The notes under the pieces: model-generated | Told to the model about the DNA's origin: nothing | The model's input: only the letters and a program-made list of their open reading frames with translations | Database searches by the model: none | Part shown: positions 50,906 to 64,000 of the stretch, piece by piece | Layout: each line of letters opens with the position of its first letter | How positions within the stretch are numbered: the first letter of the stretch is position 1 | DNA from: Euglena gracilis | Taxonomy: Eukaryota; Euglenida; Euglenophyceae; Euglenales | Direction of reading: 5' to 3' | DNA: 64,000 nucleotides | Assembly: GCA_039621445.1 (NCBI GenBank) | Contig: CP154954.1 | Location: 37,123,703-37,187,702, forward strand | Made by a program: the position numbers and the translations under genes

Positions 50906-53900
50906 TGAGATCCCCGGTATAGCTATTCCGATGTGCCGGCCGGATTAGTGCCTACGGGTGTGAAAAACATGCGGATATCAAAAAACTAGCCAGATATCGA
51001 CAGTTTTGGAGGGGTGGAAGACGGCCCCAAATGTCAGTACAGCCTGGTCCCCATACCTGGGCCGATGGGAAACCGTCATTTGGCCCTAAAACTGGAAACC
51101 GATTGGTGGTTCCCATTGAGATCCCCGGTATAGCTATTCCGATGTGCCGGCCGGATTAGTGCCTACGGGTGTGAAAAACATGCGGATATCAAAAAACTAG
51201 CCAGATATCGACAGTTTTGGAGGGGTGGAAGACGGCCCCAACTGTCAGTACAGCCTGGTCCCCATACCTGGGCCTATGGGAAACCGTCATTTGGCCCTAA
51301 AACTGGAAACCGATTGGTGGTTCCCATTGAGATCCCCGGTATTGCTATTCCGATGTGCCGGCCGGATTAGTGCCTACGGGTGTGAAAAACATGCGGATAT
51401 CAAAAACTAGCCAGATATCGACAGTTTTGGAGGGGTGGAAGACGGCCCCAAATGTCAGTACAGCCTGGTCCCCATACCTGGGCCGATGGGAAACCGTCAT
51501 TTGGCCCTAAAACTGGAAACCGATTGGTGGTTCCCATTGAGATCCCCGGTATAGCTATTCCGATGTGCCGGCCAGATTAGTGCCTACGGGTGTGAAAAAC
51601 ATGCGGATATCAAAAAACTAGCCAGATGTCGACAGTTTTGGAGGGGTGGAAGACGGCCCCAAATGTCAGTACAGCCTGGTCCCCATACCTGGGCCCATGG
51701 GAAACCGTGATTTGGCCCTAAAACTGGAAACCGATTGGTGGTTCCCATTGAGATCCACGGTATAGCTATTCCGATGTGCCGGCCGGATTAGTGCCTACGG
51801 GTGTGAAAAACATGCGGATATCAAAAAACTAGCCAGATATCGACAGTTTTGGAGGGGTGGAAGACGGCCCCAAATGTCAGTACAGCCTGGTCCCCATACC
51901 TGGGCCGATGGGAAACCGTGATTTGGCCCTAAAACTGGAAACCGATTGGTGGTTCCCATTGAGATCCCCGGTATAGCTATTCCGATGTGCCGGCCGGATT
52001 AGTGCCTACGGGTGTGAAAAACATGCGGATATCAAAAAACTAGCCAGATATCGACAGTTTTGGAGGGGTGGAAGACGGCCCCAAATGTCAGTACAGCCTG
52101 GTCCCCATACCTGGGCCGATGGGAAACCGTCATTTGGCCCTAAAACTGGAAACCGATTGGTGGTTCCCATTGAGATCCCCGGTATAGCTATTCCGATGTG
52201 CCGGCCGGATTAGTGCCTACGGTTGTGAAAAACATGCGGATATCAAAAAACTAGCCAGATATCGACAGTTTTGGAGGGGTGGAAGACGGCCCCAAATGTC
52301 AGTACAGCCTGGTCCCCATACCTGGGCCGATGGGAAACCGTCATTTGGCCCTAAAACTGGAAACCGATTGGTGGTTCCCATTGAGATCCCCGGTATAGGT
52401 ATTCCGATGTGCCGGCCGGATTAGTGCCTACGGGTGTGAAAAACATGCGGATATCAAAAAACTAGCCAGATATCGACAGTTTTGGAGGGGTGGAAGACGG
52501 CCCCAAATGTCAGTACAGCCTGGTCCCCATACCTGGGCCGATGGGAAACCGTCATTTGGCCCTAAAACTGGAAACCGATTGGTGGTTCCCATTGAGATCC
52601 CCGGTATAGCTATTCCGATGTGCCGGCCGGATTAGTGCCTACGGGTGTGAAAAACATGCGGATATCAAAAAACTAGCCAGATATCGACAGTTTTGGAGGG
52701 GTGGAAGACGGTCCCAAATGTCAGTACAGCCTGGTCCCCATACCTGGGCCTATAGGAAACCGTCATTTGGCCCTAAAACTGGAAACCGATTGGTGGTTCC
52801 CATTGAGATCCCCGGTATAGCTATTCCTATGTGCCGGCCGGATTAGTGCCTACGGGTGTGAAAAAACGTGCGGATATCAGAAAACTAGCCAGATATCGAC
52901 AGTTTTGGAGGGGTGGAAGACGGCCCCAAATGTCAGTACAGCCTGGTCCCCATACCTGGGCCTATGGGAAACCGTCATTTGGCCCTAAAACTGGAAACCG
53001 ATTGGTGGTTCCCATTGAGATCCCCGGTATAGCTATTCCGATGTGCCGGCCGGATTAGTGCCTACGGGTGTTGAGCACATGCGGATATCAAAAAACTAGC
53101 CAGATATCGACAGTTTTGGAGGGGTGGAAGACGGCCCCAAATGTCAGTACAGCCTGGTCCCCATACCTGGGCCGATGGGAAACCGTCATTTGGCCCTAAA
53201 ACTGGAAACCGATTGGTGGTTCCCATTGAGATCCCCGGTATAGCTATTCCGATGTGCCGGCCGGATTAGTGCCTACGGGTGTGAAAAACATGCGGATATC
53301 AAAAAATAGCCAGATATCGACAGTTTTGGAGGGGTGGAAGACGGCCCCAAATGTCAGTACAGCCTGGTCCCCATACCTGGGCCGATGGGAAACCGTGATT
53401 TGGCCCTAAAACTGGAAACCGATTGGTGGTTCCCATTGAGATCCCCGGTATAGCTCTTCCGATGTGCCGGCCGGATTAGTGCCTACGGGTGTGAAAAACA
53501 TGCGGATATCAAAAAACTAGCCAGATATCGACAGTTTTGGAGGAGTGGAAGACGGTCCCAAATGTCAGTACAGCCTGGTCCCCATACCTGGGCCGATGGG
53601 AAACCGTCATTTGGCCCTAAAACTGGAAACCGATTGGTGGTTCCCATTGAGATCCCCGGTATAGCTATTCCGACGTGCCGGCCGGATTAGTGCCTACGGG
53701 TGTGAAAAACATGCGGATATCAAAAAACTAGCCAGATATCGACAGTTTTGGAGGGGTGGAAGACGGCCCCAAATGTCAGTACAGCCTGGTCCCCATACCT
53801 GGGCCTATGGGAAACCGTGATTTGGCCCTAAAACTGGAAACCGATTGGTGGTTCCCATTGAGATCCCCGGTATAGCTATTCCGATGTGCCGGTCGGATTA

Positions 53901-56900
53901 GTGCCTACGGGTGTGAAAAACATGCGGATATCAAAAAACTAGCCAGATATCGACAGCTTTGGAGGGGTGGAAGACGGCCCCAAATGTCAGTACAGCCTGG
54001 TCCCCATACCTGGGCCTATGGGAAACCGTCATTTGGCCCTAAAACTGGAAACCGATTGGTGGTTCCCATTGAGATCCCCGGCATAGCTATTCCGATGTGC
54101 CGGCCGGATTAGTGCCTACGGGTGTGAAAAACATGCGGATATCAAAAAACTAGCCAGATATCGACGGTTTTGGAGGGGTGGAAGACGGCCCCAAATGTCA
54201 GTACAGCCTGGTCCCCATACCTGGGCCTATGGGAAACCGTCATTTGGCCCTAAAACTGGAAACCGATTGGTGGTTCCCATTGAGATCCCCGGTATAGCTA
54301 TTCCGATGTGCCGGCCGGATTAGTGCCTACGGGTGTGAAAAACATGCGGATATCAAAAACTAGCCAGATATCGACAGTTTTGGAGGGGTGGAAGACGGCC
54401 CCAAATGTCAGTACAGCCTGGTCCCCATACCTGGGCCTATGGGAAACCGTGATTTGGCCCTGAAACTGGAAACCGATTGGTGGTTCCCATTGAGATCCCC
54501 GGTATAGCTATTCCGATGTGCCGGCCGGATTAGTGCCTACGGGTGTGAAAAACATGCGGATATCAAAAACTAGCCAGATATCGACAGTTTTGGAGGGGTG
54601 GAAGACGGCCCCAAATGTCAGTACAGCCTGGTCCCCATACCTGGGCCTATGGGAAACCGTCATTTGGCCCTAAAACTGGAAACCGATTGGTGGTTCCCAT
54701 TGAGATCCCCGGTATAGCTATTCCGATGTGCCGGCCGGATTAGTGCCTACGGGTGTGAAAAACATGCGGATATCCAAAAAATAGCCAGATATCGACAGCT
54801 TTGGAGGGGTGGAAGACGGCCCCAAATGTCAGTACAGCCTGGTCCCCATACCTGGGCCTATGGGAAACCGTCATTTGGCCCTAAAACTGGAAACCGATTG
54901 GTGGTTCCCATTGAGATCCCCGGTATAGCTATTCCGATGTGCCGGCCGGATTAGTGCCTACGGGTGTGAAAAAAATGCGGATATCAAAAAACTAGCCAGA
55001 TATCGACAGTTTTGGAGGGGTGGAAGACGGCCCCAAATGTCAGTACAGCCTGGTCCCCATACCTGGGCCTATGGGAAACCGTCATTTGGCCCTAAAACTG
55101 GAAACCGATTGGTGGTTCCCATTGAGATCCCCGGTATAGCTATTCCGATGTGCCGGCCGGATTAGTGCCTACGGGTGTGAAAAACATGCGGATATCAAAA
55201 AACTAGCCAGATATCGACAGTTTTGGAGGGGTGGAAGACGGCCCCAAATGTCAGTACAGCCTGGTCCCCATACCTGGGCCTATGGGAAACCGTCATTTGG
55301 CCCTAAAACTGGAAACCGATTGGTGGTTCCCATTGAGATCCCCGGTATAGCTATTCCGATGTGCCGGCCGGATTAGTGCCTACGGGTGTGAAAAACATGC
55401 GGATATCAAAAAACTAGCCAGATATCGACAGTTTTGGAGGGGTGGAAGACGGCCCCAAATGTCAGTACAGCCTGGTCCCCATACCTGGGCCGATGGGAAA
55501 CCGTCATTTGGCCCTAAAACTGGAAACCGATTGGTGGTTCCCATTGAGATCCCCGGTATAGCTATTCCGATGTGCCGGCCGGATTAGTGCCTACGGGTGT
55601 GAAAAACATGCGGATATCAAAAAACTAGCCAGATATCGACAGTTTTGGAGGGGTGGAAGACGGCCCCAAATGTCAGTACAGCCTGGTCCCCATACCTGGG
55701 CCTATGGGAAACCGTCATTTGGCCCTAAAACTGGAAACCGATTGGTGGTTCCCATTGAGATCCCCGGTATAGCTATTCCGATGTGCCGGCCGGATTAGTG
55801 CCTACGGGTGTTAAAAAACATGCGGATATCAAAAAACTAGCCAGATATCGACAGTTTTGGAGGGGTGGAAGACGGCCCCAAATGTCAGTACAGCCTGGTC
55901 CCCATACCTGGGCCTATGGGAAACCGTCATTTGGCCCTAAAACTGGAAACCGATTGGTGGTTCCCATTGAGATCCCCGGTATAGCTATTCCGATGTGCCG
56001 GCCGGATTAGTGCCTACGGGTGTGAAAAACATGCGGATATCAAAAAACTAGCCAGATATCGACAGTTTTGGAGGGGTGGAAGACGGCCCCAAATGTCAGT
56101 ACAGCCTGGTCCCCATACCTGGGCCTATGGGAAACCGTCATTTGGCCCTAAAACTGGAAACCGATTGGTGGTTCCCATTGAGATCCCCGGTATAGCTATT
56201 CCGATGTGCCGGCCGGATTAGTGCCTACGGGTGTGAAAAACATGCGGATATCAAAAAACTAGCCAGATATCGACAGTTTTGGAGGGGTGGAAGACGGCCC
56301 CAAATGTCAGTACAGCCTGGTCCCCATACCTGGGCCTATGGGAAACCGTCATTTGGCCCTAAAACTGGAAACCGATTGGTGGTTCCCATTGAGATCCCCG
56401 GTATAGCTATTCCGATGTGCCGGCCGGATTAGTGCCTACGGGTGTGAAAAACATGCGGATATCAAAAAACTAGCCAGATATCGACAGTTTTGGAGGGGTG
56501 GAAGACGGCCCCAAATGTCAGTACAGCCTGGTCCCCATACCTGGGCCTATGGGAAACCGTCATTTGGCCCTAAAACTGGAAACCGATTGGTGGTTCCCAT
56601 TGAGATCCCCGGTATAGCTATTCCGATGTGCCGGCCGGATTAGTGCCTACGGGTGTGAAAAACATGCGGATATCAAAAAACTAGCCAGATATCGACAGTT
56701 TTGGAGGGGTGGAAGACGGCCCCAAATGTCAGTACAGCCTGGTCCCCATACCTGGGCCTATGGGAAACCGTCATTTGGCCCTAAAACTGGAAACCGATTG
56801 GTGGTTCCCATTGAGATCCCCGGTATAGCTATTCCGATGTGCCGGCCGGATTAGTGCCTACGGGTGTGAAAAACATGCGGATATCAAAAAACTAGCCAGA

Positions 56901-59900
56901 TATCGACAGTTTTGGAGGGGTGGAAGACGGCCCCAAATGTCAGTACAGCCTGGTCCCCATACCTGGGCCTATGGGAAACCGTCATTTGGCCCTAAAACTG
57001 GAAACCGATTGGTGGTTCCCATTGAGATCCCCGGTATAGCTATTCCGATGTGCCGGCCGGATTAGTGCCTACGGGTGTGAAAAAATGCGGATATCAAAAA
57101 ACTAGCCAGATATCGACAGTTTTGGAGGGGTGGAAGACGGCCCCAAATGTCAGTACAGCCTGGTCCCCATACCTGGGCCTATGGGAAACCGTCATTTGGC
57201 CCTAAAACTGGAAACCGATTGGTGGTTCCCATTGAGATCCCCGGTATAGCTATTCCGATGTGCCGGCCGGATTAGTGCCTACGGGTGTGAAAAACATGCG
57301 GATATCAAAAACTAGCCAGATATCGACAGTTTTGGAGGGGTGGAAGACGGCCCCAAATGTCAGTACAGCCTGGTCCCCATACCTGGGCCGATGGGAAACC
57401 GTCATTTGGCCCTAAAACTGGAAACCGATTGGTGGTTCCCATTGAGATCCCCGGTATAGCTATTCCGATGTGCCGGCCGGATTAGTGCCTACGGGTGTGA
57501 AAAACATGCGGATATCAAAAACTAGCCAGATATCGACAGTTTTGGAGGGGTGGAAGACGGCCCCAAATGTCAGTACAGCCTGGTCCCCATACCTGGGCCG
57601 ATGGGAAACCGTCATTTGGCCCTAAAACTGGAAACCGATTGGTGGTTCCCATTGAGATCCCCGGTATAGCTATTCCGATGTGCCGGCCGGATTAGTGCCT
57701 ACGGGTGTGAAAAACATGCGGATATCAAAAAACTAGCCAGATATCGACAGTTTTGGAGGGGTGGAAGACGGCCCCAAATGTCAGTACAGCCTGGTCCCCA
57801 TACCTGGGCCTATGGGAAACCGTCATTTGGCCCTAAAACTGGAAACCGATTGGTGGTTCCCATTGAGATCCCCGGTATAGCTATTCCGATGTGCCGGCCG
57901 GATTAGTGCCTACGGGTGTGAAAAACATGCGGATATCAAAAACTAGCCAGATATCGACAGTTTTGGAGGGGTGGAAGACGGCCCCAAATGTCAGTACAGC
58001 CTGGTCCCCATACCTGGGCCTATGGGAAACCGTCATTTGGCCCTAAAACTGGAAACCGATTGGTGGTTCCCATTGAGATCCCCGGTATAGCTATTCCGAT
58101 GTGCCGGCCGGATTAGTGCCTACGGGTGTGAAAACATGCGGATATCAAAAAACTAGCCAGATATCGACAGTTTTGGAGGGGTGGAAGACGGCCCCAAATG
58201 TCAGTACAGCCTGGTCCCCATACCTGGGCCTATGGGAAACCGTCATTTGGCCCTAAAACTGGAAACCGATTGGTGGTTCCCATTGAGATCCCCGGTATAG
58301 CTATTCCGATGTGCCGGCCGGATTAGTGCCTACGGGTGTGAAAAACATGCGGATATCAAAAAACTAGCCAGATATCGACAGTTTTGGAGGGTGGAAGACG
58401 GCCCCAAATGTCAGTACAGCCTGGTCCCCATACCTGGGCCTATGGGAAACCGTCATTTGGCCCTAAAACTGGAAACCGATTGGTGGTTCCCATTGAGATC
58501 CCCGGTATAGCTATTCCGATGTGCCGGCCGGATTAGTGCCTACGGGTGTGAAAAACATGCGGATATCAAAAACTAGCCAGATATCGACAGTTTTGGAGGG
58601 GTGGAAGACGGCCCCAAATGTCAGTACAGCCTGGTTCCAATACCTGGGCCTATGGGAAACCGTCATTTGGCCCTAAAACTGGAAACCGGTTGGTGGTTCC
58701 CATTGAGATCCCCGGTATAGCTATTCCGATGTGCCGGCCGGATTAGTGCCTACGGGTGTGAAAAACATGCGGATATCAAAAAACTAGCCAGATATCGACA
58801 GTTTTGGAGGGGTGGAAGACGGCCCCAAATGTCAGTACAGCCTGGTCCCCATACCTGGGCCTATGGGAAACCGTCATTTGGCCCTAAAACTGGAAACCGA
58901 TTGGTGGTTCCCATTGAGATCCCCGGTATAGCTATTCCGATGTGTCGGCCGGATTAGTGCCTACGGGTGTGAAAAACATGCGGATATCAAAAAACTAGCC
59001 AGATATCGACAGTTTTGGAGGGGTGGAAGACGGCCCCAAATGTCAGTACAGCCTGGTCCCCATACCTGGGCCTATGGGAAACCGTCATTTGGCCCTAAAA
59101 CTGGAAACCGATTGGTGGTTCCCATTGAGATCCCCGGTATAGCTATTCCGATGTGCCGGCCGGATTAGTGCCTACGGGTGTGAAAAACATGCGGATATCA
59201 AAAACTAGCCAGATATCGACAGTTTTGGAGGGGTGGAAGACGGCCCCAAATGTCAGTACAGCCTGGTCCCCATACCTGGGCCTATGGGAAACCGTCATTT
59301 GGCCCTAAAACTGGAAACCGATTGGTGGTTCCCATTGAGATCCCCGGTATAGCTATTCCGATGTGCCGGCCGGATTAGTGCCTACGGGTGTGAAAAACAT
59401 GCGGATATCAAAAAACTAGCCAGATATCGACAGTTTTGGAGGGGTGGAAGACGGCCCCAAATGTCAGTACAGCCTGGTCCCCATACCTGGGCCTATGGGA
59501 AACCGTCATTTGGCCCTAAAACTGGAAACCGATTGGTGGTTCCCATTGAGATCCCCGGTATAGCTATTCCGATGTGCCGGCCGGATTAGTGCCTACGGGT
59601 GTGAAAAACATGCGGATATCAAAAAACTAGCCAGATATCGACAGTTTTGGAGGGGTGGAAGACGGCCCCAAATGTCAGTACAGCCTGGTCCCCATACCTG
59701 GGCCTATGCGAAACCGTGATTTGGCCCTAAAACTGGAAACCGGATTGGTGGTTCCCATTGAGTTCCCCGGTATAGCTATTCCGATGTGCCGGCCGGATTA
59801 GTGCCTACGGGTGTGAAAAACATGCGGATATCAAAAAACTAGCCAGATATCGACAGTTTTGGAGGGGTGGAAGACGGCCCCAAATGTCAGTACAGCCTGG

Positions 59901-62514
59901 TCCCCATGGGAAACCGTGATTTGGCCCTAAAACTGGAAACCGATTGGTGGTTCCCATTGAGATCCCCGGTATAGCTATTCCGATGTGCCGGCCGGATTAG
60001 TGCCTACGGGTGTGAAAAACATGCGGATATCAAAAAACTAGCCAGATATCGACAGTTTTGGAGGGGTGGAAGACGGCCCCAAATGTCAGTACAGCCTGGT
60101 CCCCATACCTGGGCCTATGGGAAACCGTGATTTGGCCCTAAAACTGGAAACCGATTGGTGGTTCCCATTGAGATCCCCGGTATAGCTATTCCGATGTGCC
60201 GGCCGGATTAGTGCCTACGGGTGTGAAAAACATGCGGATATCAAAAAAACTAGCCAGATATCGACAGTTTTGGAGGGGTGGAAGACGGCCCCAAATGTCA
60301 GTACAGCCTGGTCCCCATACCTGGGCCTATGGGAAACCGTCATTTGGCCCTAAAACTGGAAACCGATTGGTGGTTCCCATTGAGATCCCCGGTATAGCTA
60401 TTCCGATGTGCCGGCCGGATTAGTGCCTACGGGTGTGAAAAACATGCGGATATCAAAAAACTAGCCAGATATCGACAGTTTTGGAGGGGTGGAAGACGGC
60501 CCCAAATGTCAGTACAGCCTGGTCCCCATACCTGGGCCTATGGGAAACCGTGATTTGGCCCTAAAACTGGAAACCGATTGGTGGTTCCCATTGAGATCCC
60601 CGGTATAGCTATTCCGATGTGCCGGCCGGATTAGTGCCTACGGGTGTGAAAAAACATGCGGATATCAAAAAACTAGCCAGATATCGACAGTTTTGGAGGG
60701 GTGGAAGACGGCCCCAAATGTCAGTACAGCCTGGTCCCCATACCTGGGCCTATGGGAAACCGTGATTTGGCCCTAAAACTGGAAACCGATTGGTGGTTCC
60801 CATTGAGATCCCCGGTATAGCTATTCCGATGTGCCGGCCGGATTAGTGCCTACGGGTGTGAAAAACATGCGGATATCAAAAAACTAGCCAGATATCGACA
60901 GTTTTGGAGGGGTGGAAGACGGCCCCAAATGTCAGTACAGCCTGGTCCCCATACCTGGGCCTATGGGAAACCGTCATTTGGCCCTAAAACTGGAAACCGA
61001 TTGGTGGTTCCCATTGAGATCCCCGGTATAGCTATTCCGATGTGCCGGCCGGATTAGTGCCTACGGGTGTGAAAAAAACATGCGGATATCAAAAAAACTA
61101 GCCAGATATCGACAGTTTTGGAGGGGTGGAAGACGGCCCCAAATGACAGTACAGCCTGGTCCCCATACCTGGGCCTATGGGAAACCGTGATTTGGCCCTA
61201 AAACTGAAAACCGATTGGTGGTTCCCATTGAGATCCCCGGTATAGCTATTCCGATGTGCCGGCCGGATTAGTGCCTACGGGTGTGAAAAACATGCGGATA
61301 TCAAAAACTAGCCAGATATCGACAGTTTTGGAGGGGTGGAAGACGGCCCCAAATGTCAGTACAGCCTGGTCCCCATACCTGGGCCTATGGGAAACCGTCA
61401 TTTGGCCCTAAAACTGGAAACCGATTGGTGGTTCCCATTGAGATCCCCGGTATAGCTATTCCGATGTGCCGGCCGGATTAGTGCCTACGGGTGTGAAAAA
61501 CATGCGGATATCAAGAAACTAGCCAGATATCGACAGTTTTGGAGGGGTGGAAGACGGCCCCAAATGTCAGTACAGCCTGGTCCCCATACCTGGGCCTATG
61601 GGAAACCGTGATTTGGCCCTAAAACTGGAAACCGATTGGTGGTTCCCATTGAGATCCCCGGTATAGCTATTCCGATGTGCCGGCCGGATTAGTGCCTACG
61701 GGTGTGAAAAACATGCGGATATCAAAAACTAGCCAGATATCGACAGTTTTGGAGGGGTGGAAGACGGCCCCAAATGTCAGTACAGCCTGGTCCCCATACC
61801 TGGGCCTATGGGAAACCGTGATTTGGCCCTAAAACTGGAAACCGATTGGTGGTTCCCATTGAGATCCCCGGTATAGCTATTCCGATGTGCCGGCCGGATT
61901 AGTGCCTACGGGTGTGAAAAACATGCGGATATCAAAAAACTAGCCAGATATCGACAGTTTTGGAGGGGTGGAAGACGGCCCCAAATGTCAGTACAGCCTG
62001 GTCCCCATACCTGGGCCTATGGGAAACCGTGATTTGGCCCTAAAACTGGAAACCGATTGGTGGTTCCCATTGAGATCCCCGGTATAGCTATTCCGATGTG
62101 CCGGCCGGATTAGTGCCTACGGGTGTGAAAAACATGCGGATATCAAAAACTAGCCAGATATCGACAGTTTTGGAGGGGTGGAAGACGGCCCCAAATGTCA
62201 GTACAGCCTGGTCCCCATACCTGGGCCGATGGGAAACCGTCATTTGGCCCTAAAACTGGAAACCGATTGGTGGTTCCCATTGAGATCCCCGGTATAGCTA
62301 TTCCGATGTGCCGGCCGGATTAGTGCCTACGGGTGTGAAAAACATGCGGATATCAAAAAACTAGCCAGATATCGACAGTTTTGGAGGGGTGGAAGACGGC
62401 CCCAAATGTCAGTACAGCCTGGTCCCCATACCTGGGCCGATGGGAAACCGTGATTTGGCCCTAAAACTGGAAACCGATTGGTGGTTCCCATTGAGATCCC
62501 CGGTAGAGCTATTC

Positions 62515-62812
62515 TGATGTGCGGCCGGAGTAGTGCCTACCGGTGTGAAAACATGCGGATATTAAAAAACTAGCCAGATATCGACAGTTTTGGAGGGTGG
62601 AAGACGGCCCCAAATGTCAGTACAGCCTGGTCCCCATACCTGGGCCGATGGGAAACCGTCATTTGGCCCTAAAACTGGAAACCGATTGGTGGTTCCCATT
62701 GAGATCCCCGGTATAGCTATTCCGATGTGCCGGCCGGATTAGTGCCTACGGGTGTGAAAAACGTGCGGATATCAAAAATCTAGCCAGATATCGACAGTGG
62801 AAGACGGCCCCA
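62515..62812 (+). repeat. satellite B units with indels
   Basis: Near 62505-62575 a unit has GTAGAGCTATTCTGATGTGC, GGCCGGAGTAGTGCCTACCG and GGATATTAAA. At 62798 a 12-bp part (TTTTGGAGGGGT) is missing. Another 12-bp deletion (the ACCTGGGCCTAT portion) occurs at 59908. Confidence 0.75.
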
Positions 62813-64000
62813 AATGTCAGTACAGCCTGGTCCCCATACCTGGGCCTATGGGAAACCGTGATTTGGCCCTAAAACTGGAAACCGATTGGTGGTTCCCATT
62901 GAGATCCCCGGTATAGCTATTCCGATGTGCCGGCCGGATTAGTGCCTACGGGTGTGAAAACATGCGGATATCAAAAAACTAGCCAGATATCGACAGTTTT
63001 GGAGGGGTGGAAGACGGCCCCAAATGTCAGTACAGCCTGGTCCCCATACCTGGGCCTATGGGAAACCGTCATTTGGCCCTAAAACTGGAAACCGATTGGT
63101 GGTTCCCATTGAGATCCCCGGTATAGCTATTCCGATGTGCCGGCCGGATTAGTGCCTACGGGTGTGAAAAACATGCGGATATCAAAAAACTAGCCAGATA
63201 TCGACAGTTTTGGAGGGGTGGAAGACGGCCCCAAATGTCAGTACAGCCTGGTCCCCATACCTGGGCCTATGGGAAACCGTCATTTGGCCCTAAAACTGGA
63301 AACCGATTGGTGGTTCCCATTGAGATCCCCGGTATAGCTATTCCGATGTGCCGGCCGGATTAGTGCCTACGGGTGTGAAAAACATGCGGATATCAAAAAA
63401 CTAGCCAGATATCGACAGTTTTGGAGGGGTGGAAGACGGCCCCAAATGTCAGTACAGCCTGGTCCCCATACCTGGGCCTATGGGAAACCGTCATTTGGCC
63501 CTAAAACTGGAAACCGATTGGTGGTTCCCATTGAGATCCCCGGTATAGCTATTCCGATGTGCCGGCCGGATTAGTGCCTACGGGTGTGAAAAACATGCGG
63601 ATATCAAAAAGCTAGCCAGATATCGACAGTTTTGGAGGGGTGGAAGACGGCCCCAAATGTCAGTACAGCCTGGTCCCCATACCTGGGCCTATGGGAAACC
63701 GTCATTTGGCCCTAAAACTGGAAACCGATTGGTGGTTCCCATTGAGATCCCCGGTATAGCTATTCCGATGTGCCGGCCGGATTAGTGCCTACGGGTGTGA
63801 AAAACATGCGGATATCAAAAAACTAGCCAGATATCGACAGTTTTGGAGGGGTGGAAGACGGCCCCAAATGTCAGTACAGCCTGGTCCCCATACCTGGGCC
63901 TATGGGAAACCGTGATTTGGCCCTAAAACTGGAAACCGATTGGTGGTTCCCATTGAGATCCCCGGTATAGCTATTCCGATGTGCCGGCCGGATTAGTGCC

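Larger units (their letters stand above)
46291..64000 (+). repeat. satellite B: 211-bp tandem array, about 84 monomers, open at the window end
   Basis: The landmark GATGTGCCGG recurs at 46501, 46712, 46923, 47133 and so on every 209-212 bp to the end. Each monomer carries GATTAGTGCCTACGGGTGTG, ATGCGGATATCAAAAAACTA, GCCAGATATCGACAGTTTTG, GGTGGAAGACGGCCCC, CATTTGGCCCTAAAACTGG and CCCATTGAGATCCCCGGTAT. Diagnostic variants include GGGCCTATGG/GGGCCGATGG, CCGTCATTTG/CCGTGATTTG and CGGCCGG/CGGCGGG/CGGCCAG. 211 is not a multiple of three, so each monomer shifts frame; it is not coding. It starts abruptly after CTTGCCAAT. Confidence 0.97.

Noticed and set aside
46796-60423. Repeated ~60-120-residue open frames in the satellite B array
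   Set aside because: They are one monomer long, shift frame at each 211-bp unit, and arise from the repeat itself.
46291-64000. CRISPR array or tandem RNA gene cluster
   Set aside because: Units are continuous 211-bp repeats with no unique spacers, and the monomer shows no 5S, tRNA or snRNA landmarks I can recognise.

Overview
The window is eukaryotic, nuclear-type DNA. The few recognisable coding pieces are split by GT-AG introns, TTAGGG-type telomere-like repeats occur, and nearly everything else is repetitive. There are no bacterial operons, and I recognised no tRNA, rRNA or CRISPR array. The best gene is a membrane proton-translocating pyrophosphatase. That family occurs in plants, algae, many protists and prokaryotes but not in animals or fungi, so I infer an alga or other protist. 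I cannot name the species.

Layout. 0-1.7 kb: G/C-tract repeats, a 133-bp fold-back element and a possible transmembrane exon. 1.7-10.8 kb: a ~208-bp tandem satellite (satellite A, roughly 38 units), interrupted by an 875-bp inverted-repeat element full of telomere-like repeats and by a second insertion. 10.8-14.3 kb: a proline-rich/transmembrane exon candidate, a 21-bp minisatellite and six copies of a ~310-330-bp tandem repeat. 14.3-39 kb: a dense mosaic of small inverted-repeat elements, mostly with long poly-C or poly-G arms and flanking TA dinucleotides. Mixed in are hAT transposase debris, a mitochondrial-carrier exon, and two degenerate copies of a gene with a tyrosine-recombinase-like core and a PHD-like zinc finger, each bracketed by inverted repeats. 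39.3-44.1 kb: four exons of a proton-pyrophosphatase with two internal frame disruptions and no visible catalytic exon between exons 2 and 3. 45.3-46.2 kb: an 18-bp minisatellite and a possible terminal exon on the minus strand. 46.3-64 kb: an unbroken 211-bp satellite array (satellite B, about 84 monomers) that runs off the window.

How it fits together: this looks like pericentromeric or subtelomeric heterochromatin, where satellites and short non-autonomous transposons have engulfed a few genes. The most interesting material is the set of poly-C/poly-G inverted-repeat elements. They share one architecture but carry different internal words, and one of them abuts a carrier exon and completes a consensus splice donor. 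Exons and splice sites were placed by eye; none has been confirmed by alignment or transcripts.
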